A program made the position numbers and the translations under genes. 64,000 nt of DNA from Argonema galeatum A003/A1 (GTDB lineage: Bacteria > Cyanobacteriota > Cyanobacteriia > Cyanobacteriales > Aerosakkonemataceae): the NCBI RefSeq assembly GCF_023333595.1, contig NZ_JAIQZM010000004.1:1-64000 (forward strand), written 5' to 3'. Below the pieces are notes generated by a model. It worked only from the letters and a program-made list of their open reading frames with translations. It searched no databases and was not told the DNA's origin. Positions 17,880 through 25,908 of the stretch are shown here, piece by piece; within the stretch, counting starts at the first letter, position 1, and each line of letters starts with the position of its first letter.

Positions 17880-20800
17880 CTACCGCGCATCGCCAATCAA
17901 AATAAAAGGCGACCAATAAAAAGGATGGCGTTCAATTTGACTTAATTTCGCTTTTTGCAGCGCTTCTCCTTTACTCATTCCATTTTTGATATTCTGATAA
18001 AATTGAATCATAATCTCCTTAGTTGTATTATCTTCAGCATTCCAGAGACTCGCCATCACCGCTTTTGCACCCGCACGTTCAAATATATAGGCAAGTCCGG
18101 CAATTTCTTCGCCGTTTGAGTTAGCTTGGAGGGCGGTTTGACAAGCGCTGAGGGTGAGGAGTTCGGTGTTCTGCAATCCCAATAAAGCGGCGTCGGCAAT
18201 ATTTAATTGTTTATCTGCAAAAAGGATAGTATTTGCTTTCATGCCTAATTTTGGACAGCCTTCGGGTTGGAAACAGCCGTGTGTTGCTAGGTGCAGGAAG
18301 GGAAAGCGGGGTGCAAAAGTTTTGAATTTGTCGAGGGTGGCGTTGTCGTGGAGAAATGATTCGCTACCGGGGAAGAGTTGGGCGATATTTCTCACTTCTT
18401 CTTCGGTTCCGGGTAGATTTTGCGGGTCGCGGGGGATGGGATTTCCTAATGCTAAAACATGAGCGTTCGGCTGAACTATGAAGTAGTATGTGCCGCCACC
18501 TAAGATAATTATCAAAACTCCAGTTGGTACGATGCCAAATTTGCGCCACATCCAGATCGCAATGCTACTAATGATGATTATTGCGGCGATACCTGGGAGG
18601 GTGGCAATATTTTTTAGAAGCGGGAAATTGCGAGTTACTAACAATGAACGAGGAGAAAGGCGAGTGAGATAGTTGATGGGATATTTTTCGATTAAGTATT
18701 GGCGGGTTTGTTTGTCGTAAAGGGTTTCAAAGGGTATGTAGCGCAGTTTGCCTGTGGCGATGATGCTCAATTGTTTGGGAGAGAATGCCTGGATTTTGTC
18801 TTCTACTGGACGAATCAGAATGTCGTAAATTTTACTTCCGGTTTCTGTGTAGCGAGTGTCGCCGTCGTTTTGCAATTGTTGGCGGTATTCCGTGAGGAGT
18901 TTATCGAATTCTTTCGCGTCGATCGCATTTTTTATTACGCTTAGTTGGTCTTTGGTGATGATAAATATGGCTACCGTATTCGGTACGTTTTTTACATTTG
19001 TCAGCAAGATGGGTTGAACTACAACCGTTCCGGCGGGGATGCTATCTCTTAGCTGTTTAATATCTGTGCGGGTGGTTTCAAATAGTTCGGCTGCTTCGGG
19101 AAATTCTTTAGAAATTTTGTCTGCGTCTGCAAATACTTGTGATTCTAATTCCCGCATTTGTCGGGATAGTTGTTCGGAAAAGTTGTCTTGCAATCGTCGT
19201 TGGAGGAATTGCAATTGTTGATTTTTTTGATTCCATTCGTCAATTTTTTGCTGTGCTTGTGGGTTAGAAACTTTGGCGTTAATTAGGCGGGTGTAGTCGG
19301 CGAGGTCGGCTGTGGTGGCGAGGTTGGCCCATCGAAAGGCCCGATCGGGTTGGTTTTGGTCGATGAGGAGGGAGATGAGTGCGATCGAAGTTCCTTTGGG
19401 TCGATCTGAGTCTAAAAAATTTTGCCGATTTTCCTTCTGTAAGCCTTTACGCATTTCTAAAGCAATTGCGATCGATTCTTCCAATTTAAAAATCGCCTGA
19501 ATCGGCTTATTAGTGTCTCGGTATAACAGGCCAATATTGCCCAGAGTAGTAACTTCCCCAACCCTATAATTCACTTCCCGTATAATCGGTAAAGCCAAAT
19601 TAAAGTATTTCAATGCCTTTTGCGGTTGTCCGATGCCTTGGTAAACGAAGCCGATATTATTCAGAGTACCAGCTTCCCCAACCCTATAATTCACTTCTCG
19701 CATTATCGGTAAAGCCAGGTTATAGTATTTCAATGCCTCTAGCGATTGTCCAATGTCTCGGTAAACTAAGCCGATATTATTCAGAGTACCAGCTTCCCCA
19801 GTCCGGTTATTCACTTCCCGCATGATTGGTAAAGCCAGATTATAGTATTTCAATGCCTCTTGCGGTTGTCCGATGCCTTGGTAAACGAAGCCGATATTAT
19901 TCAGAGTAACGGCTTCCCCAGAACGGTCATTCACTTCCCGCCTGATTGGTAAAACCAGATTATAGTATTTCAATGCCTCTTGCGGTTGTCCGATGCCTTG
20001 GTAAACGAAGCCGATATTATTCAGAGTAGTAGCTTCCCCAGCGCGGTCATTCACTTCCCGCCTGATTGGTAAAGCCAAATTATAGTATTTCAACCCTTCC
20101 TGCGGTTGTCCAATGTCGTCGTAAACTGAACCGATATTATTTAGAGTAGCAGCTTCCCCAGAACGGTCATTCACTTCCCGCATGATTGGTAAAGCCAAAT
20201 TAAAGTATTTCAATGCCTCTTGCGTCTGTCCAATGTCTTGGTAAACAGCACCGATATTATTTAGAGTAGCAGCTTCCCCAGAACGGTTATTCACTTCCCG
20301 CATGATTGGTAAAGCCAAATTAAAGTATTTCAATGCCTCTTGCGGTTGTCCAATGTCGTCGTAAACTGAGCCGATATTATTCAGAGTAACGGCTTCCCCA
20401 GAGCGGTCATTCACTTCCCGCCTGATTACTAAAGCTAGGTTATAGTATTTTAATGCTTCTTGCGGCTGTCCAATGTTTCCGTAGACTGTGCCGATGCTAT
20501 TGAGAGTAGTAGCTTCCCCAGCGCGGTCATTCACTTCCCGCCTGATTACTAAAGCTAGGTGATAGTATTTCAATGCCTCTTGTGGTTGTCCAATGTCTCC
20601 GTAGACTATGCCGATGCTATTGAGAGTAGTAGCTTCCCCAGCACGGTCATTAACTTCTCGCCTGATTACTAAAGCTAGGTTATAGTACTTTAATGCCTCT
20701 TGCGGCTGTCCAATGTCTCTATAGACTATGCCGATGCTATTGAGAGTAGTGGCTTCCCACAAGCGGCGATCCATTTCCCCGAAGATAGCAAGAGCCTGAT

Positions 20801-21113
20801 TGTAAAAATCTAATGCTTCCTGTTTCCGTCCAATCTTGTTATAGTTAAAACCAATTCCCAGCAGTGCTGCTCCTTGAATTTCTTTATCTTTAAGTTGTCG
20901 TGCTATAGCTAGAGCCTGCTGAAATGTTGCTATAGACTGTAGTAGTTGCCCTTGCTGAGTTTGTTGCGTTGCTTGGCGTAAAAGTCGCTGTAATTCTTGC
21001 TGTAAATTTTCACTTTGCCCCCAACTAGGTCGAACCATCAGCGGAAGAGTCAGAGGTGTCAAACAAACACCCAAAGCCAAAACACCGCTAATAATTCTTT
21101 TCATCGCTCTCAT
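17880..21113 (-). CDS. TPR-CHAT protein (caspase-like peptidase domain), exported or membrane-bound
   Basis: A 1077-residue protein. A signal peptide (residues 1-32, ending SWGQS) is followed by about 13 TPR units of 40 residues. Ten consecutive units are nearly identical (consensus IGQPQEALKYYNLALPI...REVN), the mark of recent expansion or homogenisation. The C-terminal CHAT domain has LHLATHGCF near residue 946 and LTLSACQTA near 988, the caspase-like His/Cys pair. Two hydrophobic helices (IAAIIIISSIAIWMW and GVLIIILGGGTYYFI) are inserted inside the CHAT region, near 845-895. Start: ATG 21113, or ATG 21104 three codons later. Likely a protease or scaffold activated through its TPRs; no partner gene is evident. 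Confidence 0.88.
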   Translation of the reverse strand: MRAMKRIISGVLALGVCLTPLTLPLMVRPSWGQSENLQQELQRLLRQATQQTQQGQLLQSIATFQQALAIARQLKDKEIQGAALLGIGFNYNKIGRKQEALDFYNQALAIFGEMDRRLWEATTLNSIGIVYRDIGQPQEALKYYNLALVIRREVNDRAGEATTLNSIGIVYGDIGQPQEALKYYHLALVIRREVNDRAGEATTLNSIGTVYGNIGQPQEALKYYNLALVIRREVNDRSGEAVTLNNIGSVYDDIGQPQEALKYFNLALPIMREVNNRSGEAATLNNIGAVYQDIGQTQEALKYFNLALPIMREVNDRSGEAATLNNIGSVYDDIGQPQEGLKYYNLALPIRREVNDRAGEATTLNNIGFVYQGIGQPQEALKYYNLVLPIRREVNDRSGEAVTLNNIGFVYQGIGQPQEALKYYNLALPIMREVNNRTGEAGTLNNIGLVYRDIGQSLEALKYYNLALPIMREVNYRVGEAGTLNNIGFVYQGIGQPQKALKYFNLALPIIREVNYRVGEVTTLGNIGLLYRDTNKPIQAIFKLEESIAIALEMRKGLQKENRQNFLDSDRPKGTSIALISLLIDQNQPDRAFRWANLATTADLADYTRLINAKVSNPQAQQKIDEWNQKNQQLQFLQRRLQDNFSEQLSRQMRELESQVFADADKISKEFPEAAELFETTRTDIKQLRDSIPAGTVVVQPILLTNVKNVPNTVAIFIITKDQLSVIKNAIDAKEFDKLLTEYRQQLQNDGDTRYTETGSKIYDILIRPVEDKIQAFSPKQLSIIATGKLRYIPFETLYDKQTRQYLIEKYPINYLTRLSPRSLLVTRNFPLLKNIATLPGIAAIIIISSIAIWMWRKFGIVPTGVLIIILGGGTYYFIVQPNAHVLALGNPIPRDPQNLPGTEEEVRNIAQLFPGSESFLHDNATLDKFKTFAPRFPFLHLATHGCFQPEGCPKLGMKANTILFADKQLNIADAALLGLQNTELLTLSACQTALQANSNGEEIAGLAYIFERAGAKAVMASLWNAEDNTTKEIMIQFYQNIKNGMSKGEALQKAKLSQIERHPFYWSPFILIGDAR

Positions 21114-21123
21114 CTCACCGAAC

Positions 21124-21477
21124 CTATATAAACCAGTTTTCTACTTGAAGTTCAATAAAATCTGCGTAATCTGACACATTGTTTGTAACAAGAATCAGAT
21201 GATTAACTTTGGCAATAGCAGCAATTTGACCATCTGCAAAAGGAGGCGTTTTTCCTAAATACTTCTGATCCAGATCTTGCACTACGCACTCACCCGCCTC
21301 AGAATTAATTCTGAGGCTCATAGCGAAAGTCGTCTAAAGACGACTGAAAAATGATTTTAGTCCTCTTAAGAGGACTTTTGCTATTAGCCTGGGGTTTGAA
21401 CCCCAGGCGGGCGATGCAATTGGTGCAAGAGCTAAGTCTGAAATAATATTGCTATCTAACAGGAAAAGTAAACTCAC
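21124..21477 (-). pseudogene. VapC-type PIN toxin, disrupted by a hairpin element and internally deleted
   Basis: The gene begins at GTG 21477, overlapping the antitoxin stop, with LLFLLDSNIISDLALAPIA, the classic PIN N-terminus with its first Asp. The four-hairpin element (21293-21412) then interrupts it. Past the element the C-terminal part resumes: VVQDLDQKYLGKTPPFADGQ and IAAIAKVNHLILVTNN ... ELQVENWF, holding the third and fourth acidic positions. About 50-60 codons of the middle are missing, so insertion was accompanied by deletion. The chimeric 5' frame ends after 47 codons. The antitoxin upstream is intact. Confidence 0.75.
21293..21412. repeat. Four-hairpin modular element, copy 2 (inside vapC)
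   Basis: Same architecture as copy 1 with different stems: H1 CCTCAGAAT, TA, ATTCTGAGG; H2 AGTCGTCT, AA, AGACGACT; H3 AGTCCTCT, TA, AGAGGACT; H4 CCTGGGGTT, TG, AACCCCAGG. Arm lengths (9-8-8-9) and two-base centres are unchanged. The 3' flank seen in copies 1 and 3 is absent here. Confidence 0.85.
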
Positions 21478-21773
21478 AAAATCACCTCACGACCGGGTGA
21501 TTTATCCCGTAATCCCTCAAAAAAATCTGCCTCAATACCTAATTCTTCCACATTATTTTCTTGGCGAAACTCTTCTAGCCGTTCCCAGAATTGCGACTTA
21601 CCTCTAACAGCTACTTCCTCAACAGGAATTATTTTACCATCTCTGCTATGAGCAAGCCCCGCTTCTACTGTTTGCCTAACGTAAATTGCATACATCAGGT
21701 CATCCCAGGTACAGTTTTCAGGTAAGCTATCGATTAATCGTCGGGCTGCTTGTTTGATATTGACAGTTTCCAT
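21474..21773 (-). CDS. Composite antitoxin of the broken VapC
   Basis: A 99-residue protein that reads like two antitoxin modules in series. Residues 1-50 (VNIKQAARRLIDSLPENCTW, DDLMYAIYVRQTVEAGLA) match a widespread small helical cyanobacterial antitoxin. Residues ~60-99 (FWERLEEFRQENNVEELGI ... RDKSPGREVIL) match the VapB type that normally forms a whole short antitoxin just before vapC, with the SPGREV C-terminus. The stop codon overlaps the GTG of vapC. The toxin is broken by the 21293-21412 element, so the antitoxin is now orphaned. Confidence 0.65.
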   Translation of the reverse strand: METVNIKQAARRLIDSLPENCTWDDLMYAIYVRQTVEAGLAHSRDGKIIPVEEVAVRGKSQFWERLEEFRQENNVEELGIEADFFEGLRDKSPGREVIL

Positions 21774-21819
21774 AATTTCCCTCGCAGTAAACTTTACTTA
21801 AAATTGTACTATCATTTAA

Positions 21820-22371
21820 CTAAAACACTTGCGGCCAAATTTCCGAAATCGGCAATTCCCAACCAGGAAATAACTCTGGGATAGTCAGCGTGTCATTACC
21901 AGTTAACACAATTGGCTCACCCGTAGAGCGATAAACCGTCACAGTTAGTTTATCGGGGTCAATTAATATCCCCACCTGCGTACCCAGTCCTAAAAACATT
22001 TGAATCTTTTTTTCTAGAGGTGGAATACTATCCGAAGCCGATTTTACTTCTACCATCAAATCGGGGACAATTTCGGCAAAAGAACGGGGTAATGGATTGA
22101 GTCGTGCAGCCGAAACAAAAGATACATCCGGCCCTCGTAAGTTGCCATTTGGCAATCTAAATCCCGCACTTGACCCAGTTACATAACCGAGTTGGCGCGG
22201 TAGCACCCAGCTTTGCAGCAAAAATACTAACCTAGCGATAATAACTTCAGATATATAATCTGATAAACCCATAACTTGAATTTTACCATCTACCAGTTCG
22301 AGTTTATAATCAAGTTGTTTTTCTTGTAAAATTAGCTGTAAATTTTCTAAGTCTTCTACGGTGAGATTCAT
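21820..22371 (-). CDS. Uma2-family (DUF820) putative endonuclease
   Basis: PD-(D/E)xK-fold protein of the Uma2 family, very abundant in cyanobacteria and of uncertain physiological role. Landmarks are YKLELVDGKIQVM, then GFRLPNGNLRGPDVSFV with its Asp, PDLMVEVKS with the E-x-K core, and KKIQMFLGLGTQVGILIDP. I start at ATG 22371 (MNLTVEDLEN), giving 183 residues; an in-frame ATG at 22398 would overlap the upstream vapC. It follows the intact VapBC pair by 8 bp and may be co-transcribed with it. Confidence 0.85.
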   Translation of the reverse strand: MNLTVEDLENLQLILQEKQLDYKLELVDGKIQVMGLSDYISEVIIARLVFLLQSWVLPRQLGYVTGSSAGFRLPNGNLRGPDVSFVSAARLNPLPRSFAEIVPDLMVEVKSASDSIPPLEKKIQMFLGLGTQVGILIDPDKLTVTVYRSTGEPIVLTGNDTLTIPELFPGWELPISEIWPQVF

Positions 22372-22379
22372 AGCTGTTT

Positions 22380-22781
22380 TTACTCCTCTTCTAACCAATC
22401 TTCTAATTGCAACCCTGGAATATTGATGAAATCCCTAGTATTGTGAGTTACCAGGATATCTCCACGCGATCGAGCTACAGCAGCAATTAGCGCATCTATA
22501 TCCTTAGTAGGTCTGCCAATTCGTCTTAACTCACCCTGAATTATGCCGAATTCGATCGCAGCATTTTGGTCAAATTCCACAATAGTTGGCATCAAGCTAA
22601 CCAATTGCTCTATTCGGCTGAGATTATCTTCAACCAGTTGAGAACAGTACGCACCCTTATAAAGTTCTGCTATCACGATCGTAGTTACATAGCACTGAGC
22701 GTACTTAAGGGAAAATTGAGCTAAAGCTTTTGGATTTCGATCGTTAATCGCGCTACAAATGTTGGTATCTAGTAAATACAC
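22380..22781 (-). CDS. VapC-type PIN-domain ribonuclease toxin
   Basis: A 133-residue PIN domain, normal in length. The acidic residues that bind metal are visible: Asp5 in YLLDTNI, Glu in IAELYKGA, Asp in KDIDALIAA and Asp in THNTRDF. PIN toxins cleave RNA, often tRNA. The gene is 12 bp downstream of a small antitoxin gene, forming an apparently intact type II TA pair, unlike most other TA loci in this window. Confidence 0.88.
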   Translation of the reverse strand: MYLLDTNICSAINDRNPKALAQFSLKYAQCYVTTIVIAELYKGAYCSQLVEDNLSRIEQLVSLMPTIVEFDQNAAIEFGIIQGELRRIGRPTKDIDALIAAVARSRGDILVTHNTRDFINIPGLQLEDWLEEE

Positions 22782-22793
22782 AAGCTTTTACCC

Positions 22794-23048
22794 TTATTCT
22801 GTTACTTGTCCGCCATAAAGTTTTTCCCAATTAGCCCTTTCTTCTCTTTCTAATTCTTCCATAGTTTTCATAAAATCCTCTCTACCTTCCCACGGACTTT
22901 CTAAAAATTCCTTCATCTTTTTCAGCCTCTCTTCGTCACTCATTTGCTGAATCACCTCAATCTCGATGCTCACCTCTTGACCATCAGGAATATTAACGTC
23001 CTCTGACAGTTCGATCGTTCTCCCCCGTTTGATGCCTTTGATTTTCAT
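22794..23048 (-). CDS. VapB-type antitoxin
   Basis: An 84-residue protein directly upstream of the vapC gene. The N-terminus KIKGIKRGRTIELSEDVNIP and DGQEVSIEIEVI resemble the DUF104/AbrB-like strand-rich antitoxin start. The C-terminal half is helical and charged (MEELEREERANWEKL), the part likely to bind the toxin. It presumably represses its own operon. The short gap and conserved order support the TA assignment. Confidence 0.8.
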   Translation of the reverse strand: MKIKGIKRGRTIELSEDVNIPDGQEVSIEIEVIQQMSDEERLKKMKEFLESPWEGREDFMKTMEELEREERANWEKLYGGQVTE

Positions 23049-23089
23049 ATTATCCTCCCTGCTACTACCTAATAGCTTACATAATTAAA

Positions 23090-23680
23090 CTAATACGGCG
23101 TTGCCATAATAGTCATCGTCCTATTTTGCCAATCAAACTGAATTTCATCTACTACAAAAGACCTATTTTTTGACACGGACAAAATCCCTTGCAATTTCAA
23201 TTCAGAAACTACAGGTGGCTTTAGCTTCACTTCACCTTTACCTTGTTGCGAATGAAAATCATCTAGCTGAAGAGATTTCCAATTTTCTTGAACCCCTGCG
23301 GCTGCAACACCCTCACCTCGAATAACCTGACGCCCATCAGTTTTGTAAACTAAAGCATTCTTGCTGTATTCTATCTTCTCAACTTGGTTGAGGGGAAAAG
23401 AGATAGTTTTCTCTCCCTGAAGGGACTGAAGGGACAACTTTTGCTGTTTGGTATCGATTTCCGTTACCTCACCTTCTATTTTGTCACCGTTTTTGAGAGA
23501 AACTACTGCCAATTTAGGTAACGCGACGGGTACTAATGCCTCATCCACCTTGGCTTGTGCTTGTGCTGCAGGTAAATTTCCCCTCCCTACATCGTTACCA
23601 CTTGGGGCGCGGGTGCATCCTCCTAACTGGGGCGCTGTCGCTACAAGTGCCACAACTAATATATTTAAAAAAGCTTTCAT
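23090..23680 (-). CDS. Putative lipoprotein of unknown function
   Basis: A 196-residue protein. The N-terminus MKAFLNILVVALVATAPQLGGC ends in a lipobox (LGGC, Cys22; sequence abbreviated to FLNILVVALVATAP and LGGC), so it should be lipid-anchored. Residues ~60-105 (LKNGDKIEGEVTEID, KTISFPLNQVEKIEY) look like a small beta-barrel module that also occurs in other secreted proteins. The end is strand-rich (FVVDEIQFDWQNRTMTIMA). I do not recognise a named family. Divergent from the membrane protein at 23733 across a 52-bp gap. Confidence 0.65.
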   Translation of the reverse strand: MKAFLNILVVALVATAPQLGGCTRAPSGNDVGRGNLPAAQAQAKVDEALVPVALPKLAVVSLKNGDKIEGEVTEIDTKQQKLSLQSLQGEKTISFPLNQVEKIEYSKNALVYKTDGRQVIRGEGVAAAGVQENWKSLQLDDFHSQQGKGEVKLKPPVVSELKLQGILSVSKNRSFVVDEIQFDWQNRTMTIMATPY

Positions 23681-23732
23681 AGCTTCGGCAACTTTTTTAC
23701 TGAGCTACACTTTATTATAGTTCATCTAGCTT

Positions 23733-24758
23733 TTGAGTGATTTTGTGTCCCCAACTCCCGAACCTACCCAGGAACCGAATATTTTAGGCAAAGTTGCCAG
23801 CGTTGTTGGTTTATTGGGTGCTGCACTTTTCTTTACTGGTTGGATTTATCGCTGGTCGTATTTCTATTTTTTTCAGTTGGAAATAACGACGTTAGATTTA
23901 CCGCCACAATCATTTCTTCTTGTTCCCCTACAAGTATTTTTCGGAAGCTTTGCATCTGTGGATAGCTTATGGCAATTAGGCAAAACAGTATTGGTAGCTA
24001 TAGCCACGCTTATCTTAATTCAACTAACACTCTGGTTGCTGCAATTATTTAGTATTTGGGTTGCAAAAATACTCAGATGGTTGCAATTTTTAATCGCTTT
24101 GGTGTTAACGGGCTTGATTTGGTTGATTATCAAGATAATTGAGTATTTTAACAAAGAATTAAGCAAATACCTAAATAAGTCTAAATTTGCTTCTGCCACT
24201 CAACAACCGAGGTTATCAAAACTTATTATTTGGTTACAATTACTAGCGGGGTTTATCATTAATAAGTTGAGTGCGATTAAATTTAACCCGCTCAATTTGC
24301 GCCAATCTTTTTTGGATGAAATTATTATAGTTACAGGCATTCTGATCGCTCTATTTTTGCTAGCACGGGATCAAGGTACTATCGATGCAAGACGAGATGC
24401 TGGCTCAAATTCTACTTTACCCGTCGTTACTCTAGTTGCGCCTGAAAACCGTTTAGCCTTGGGACGTAAATTCGATAATGCGTCGAAACCTCCTACAGGA
24501 AAAGGCTACCATTTCATTGGAGATAAAGGTTTATTTAATGACTTAGCGCCACGACTACGAACAAATACGGCTGATTCAAACGATCCGCTCGTTTGGCGTT
24601 TACTAATGGAACGTGGTGGTTGGATTTATCTGTTTCCCGCCTTACCCCCAAATGCAAATCCTAATGATCGTCCTCCAGTTATCGCCATTCAAGAAAGTCA
24701 ATTAGGCGAACAATTGATGATTCTTAGTCCCGATGTGTCGAAAAAGCGATCGCCCTAA
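23733..24758 (+). CDS. Integral membrane protein of unknown function
   Basis: A 341-residue protein with about four hydrophobic segments: VVGLLGAALFFTGWIY near residue 25, SFLLVPLQVFF near 65, TLILIQLTLWLLQLF / FLIALVLTGLIWLIIKII at 85-140 and IIIVTGILIALFLLA near 205. A soluble C-terminal domain of ~130 residues follows (LPVVTLVAPENRLALGR ... GWIYLFPALPP). The start codon is TTG (MSDFVSPTPE); GTG 23745 is an alternative. It looks like a membrane-anchored sensor-like protein, but I cannot name the family. Confidence 0.65.
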   Translation: MSDFVSPTPEPTQEPNILGKVASVVGLLGAALFFTGWIYRWSYFYFFQLEITTLDLPPQSFLLVPLQVFFGSFASVDSLWQLGKTVLVAIATLILIQLTLWLLQLFSIWVAKILRWLQFLIALVLTGLIWLIIKIIEYFNKELSKYLNKSKFASATQQPRLSKLIIWLQLLAGFIINKLSAIKFNPLNLRQSFLDEIIIVTGILIALFLLARDQGTIDARRDAGSNSTLPVVTLVAPENRLALGRKFDNASKPPTGKGYHFIGDKGLFNDLAPRLRTNTADSNDPLVWRLLMERGGWIYLFPALPPNANPNDRPPVIAIQESQLGEQLMILSPDVSKKRSP

Positions 24759-24774
24759 TAGCTCAAATTCAATA

Positions 24775-24827
24775 GGTACGTTGTTGCGCTTTAGCGCTCT
24801 TTTAGCGCTAAAGCGCAACAACGTACC
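24775..24827. repeat. GTACGTTGTTGCG palindrome family, copy 2
   Basis: Arms GGTACGTTGTTGCGCTTTAG and CTAAAGCGCAACAACGTACC around GCGCTCTTTTAGCG-like centre, which carries a few extra bases compared with the copies at 41602 and 48699. It lies 16 bp after the membrane-protein gene; the rest of 24759-25039 shows no gene. Confidence 0.85.
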
Positions 24828-25039
24828 TAATATCGATTCCGAACAAGAGCAAATTGAACGAATTAGCAACTTGAGTTAATAAAGTATAAATGCCAGAGGT
24901 TTGAACCGTGCGATCGCAAATTGTGGTAAACTATCAAAAAGATATGTTTCATCCGACTACCAGGGTCGCAGCGTCGAGCAAAAACCCTAATCCCTAATCC
25001 CAAATCTAAAATTATTAATCTAAGTGAGGACGGACAACT

Positions 25040-25396
25040 ATGGCACAACTAGCACAACAAGAATGCACCGCCTGCACAGCCGATTCGCCCCGCGTCTTAG
25101 CAGCAGAAATTGTAAAACTTTCGCCGCAGATTCCCGACTGGAATATTGTGGAAGAAGAGGGCGAATCTCGGCTGAAACGTATCTACAAGTTTCCCGATTT
25201 TCTGAAAGCCCTAGACTTTACCAATAAAGTTGGCGACATAGCGGAAAAAGCAGGCCATCACCCAGCTTTGCTCACCGAATGGGGTAAAGTAACAGTAAGC
25301 TGGTGGACTCATTCGATCGGCGGACTGCACAAGAACGACTTCATCATGGCGGCGAAAACCGATGAAATTGCTAGTCAGGTTGCTGAAAAGAAGTGA
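25040..25396 (+). CDS. Pterin-4a-carbinolamine dehydratase
   Basis: Dehydrates 4a-hydroxytetrahydrobiopterin in the recycling of pterin cofactors; cyanobacterial homologues may act in pterin metabolism more broadly. The motif AEKAGHHPALLTEW supplies the [E/D]-K-x-x-H-H-P signature, and KVTVSWWTHSIGGLHKNDF the later His block. Its 118 residues include a ~20-residue N-terminal extension with two Cys (ECTACTAD). It stands alone between repeat-rich gaps. Confidence 0.9.
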   Translation: MAQLAQQECTACTADSPRVLAAEIVKLSPQIPDWNIVEEEGESRLKRIYKFPDFLKALDFTNKVGDIAEKAGHHPALLTEWGKVTVSWWTHSIGGLHKNDFIMAAKTDEIASQVAEKK

Positions 25397-25429
25397 TTAG
25401 ACCTGTTGCAAAAGTCTTGGAAACCCCTC

Positions 25430-25840
25430 CCCCTAACCCCCTCCCCGTCCACGGGGAAGGGGGGAAATCTCTGTGGACGGGGAGGGGGGAAATCTCTGTG
25501 GACGGGGAGGGGGGAAATCTCTGTGGACGGGGAGGGGGGAAATCTCTTGTCCCCTTCCCTTCATTTGGACGGGGAGAAATTTCTTGTCCCCTCCCCGTCC
25601 ACAAAGAGGGGAAAAATTTTTTGTCCCCTCCCATCCACAAAGAGGGGAGAAATTTTTTGTTCCCTTCCCGTCCACAAAAAGGGGAGAAATTTCTTATCCT
25701 CTTCCCCTCCACAGGAGGGGAGAAATTTTTTGTTCCCTTCCCGTCCTGTGGAGGGGAGAAATTTCTTGTCCTCTTCCCCTCCACAGGAGGGGAGAAATTT
25801 CTTGTCCCCTCCCCGTGGACGGGGAGGGTTAGGGTGGGGT
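25430..25840. repeat. G/C-rich hairpin repeat array
   Basis: An array built from GTGGACGGGGAGGGG and GAAATCTCT / GAAATTTCTTGTCCCC units. The left part has four exact 25-bp periods (AAATCTCTGTGGACGGGGAG at 25465, 25490, 25515; AAATCTCTTG at 25540). The rest is a looser series of CCCCGTCCACAAAGAGGGG-type hairpins. All six-frame ORFs here are repetitive and not believable genes. It fills most of the gap before gcvT. Confidence 0.9.
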
Positions 25841-25908
25841 TCTAAACATTTTTCCAAAAAGTCTATTAATAAATTCATCAAGATAATCTCAATACAATCT
25901 CACCCTTA

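Noticed and set aside
25465..25565. CRISPR-like look of the 25-bp repeats
   Set aside because: Units are directly adjacent with no unique spacers, and no cas genes are in the window.
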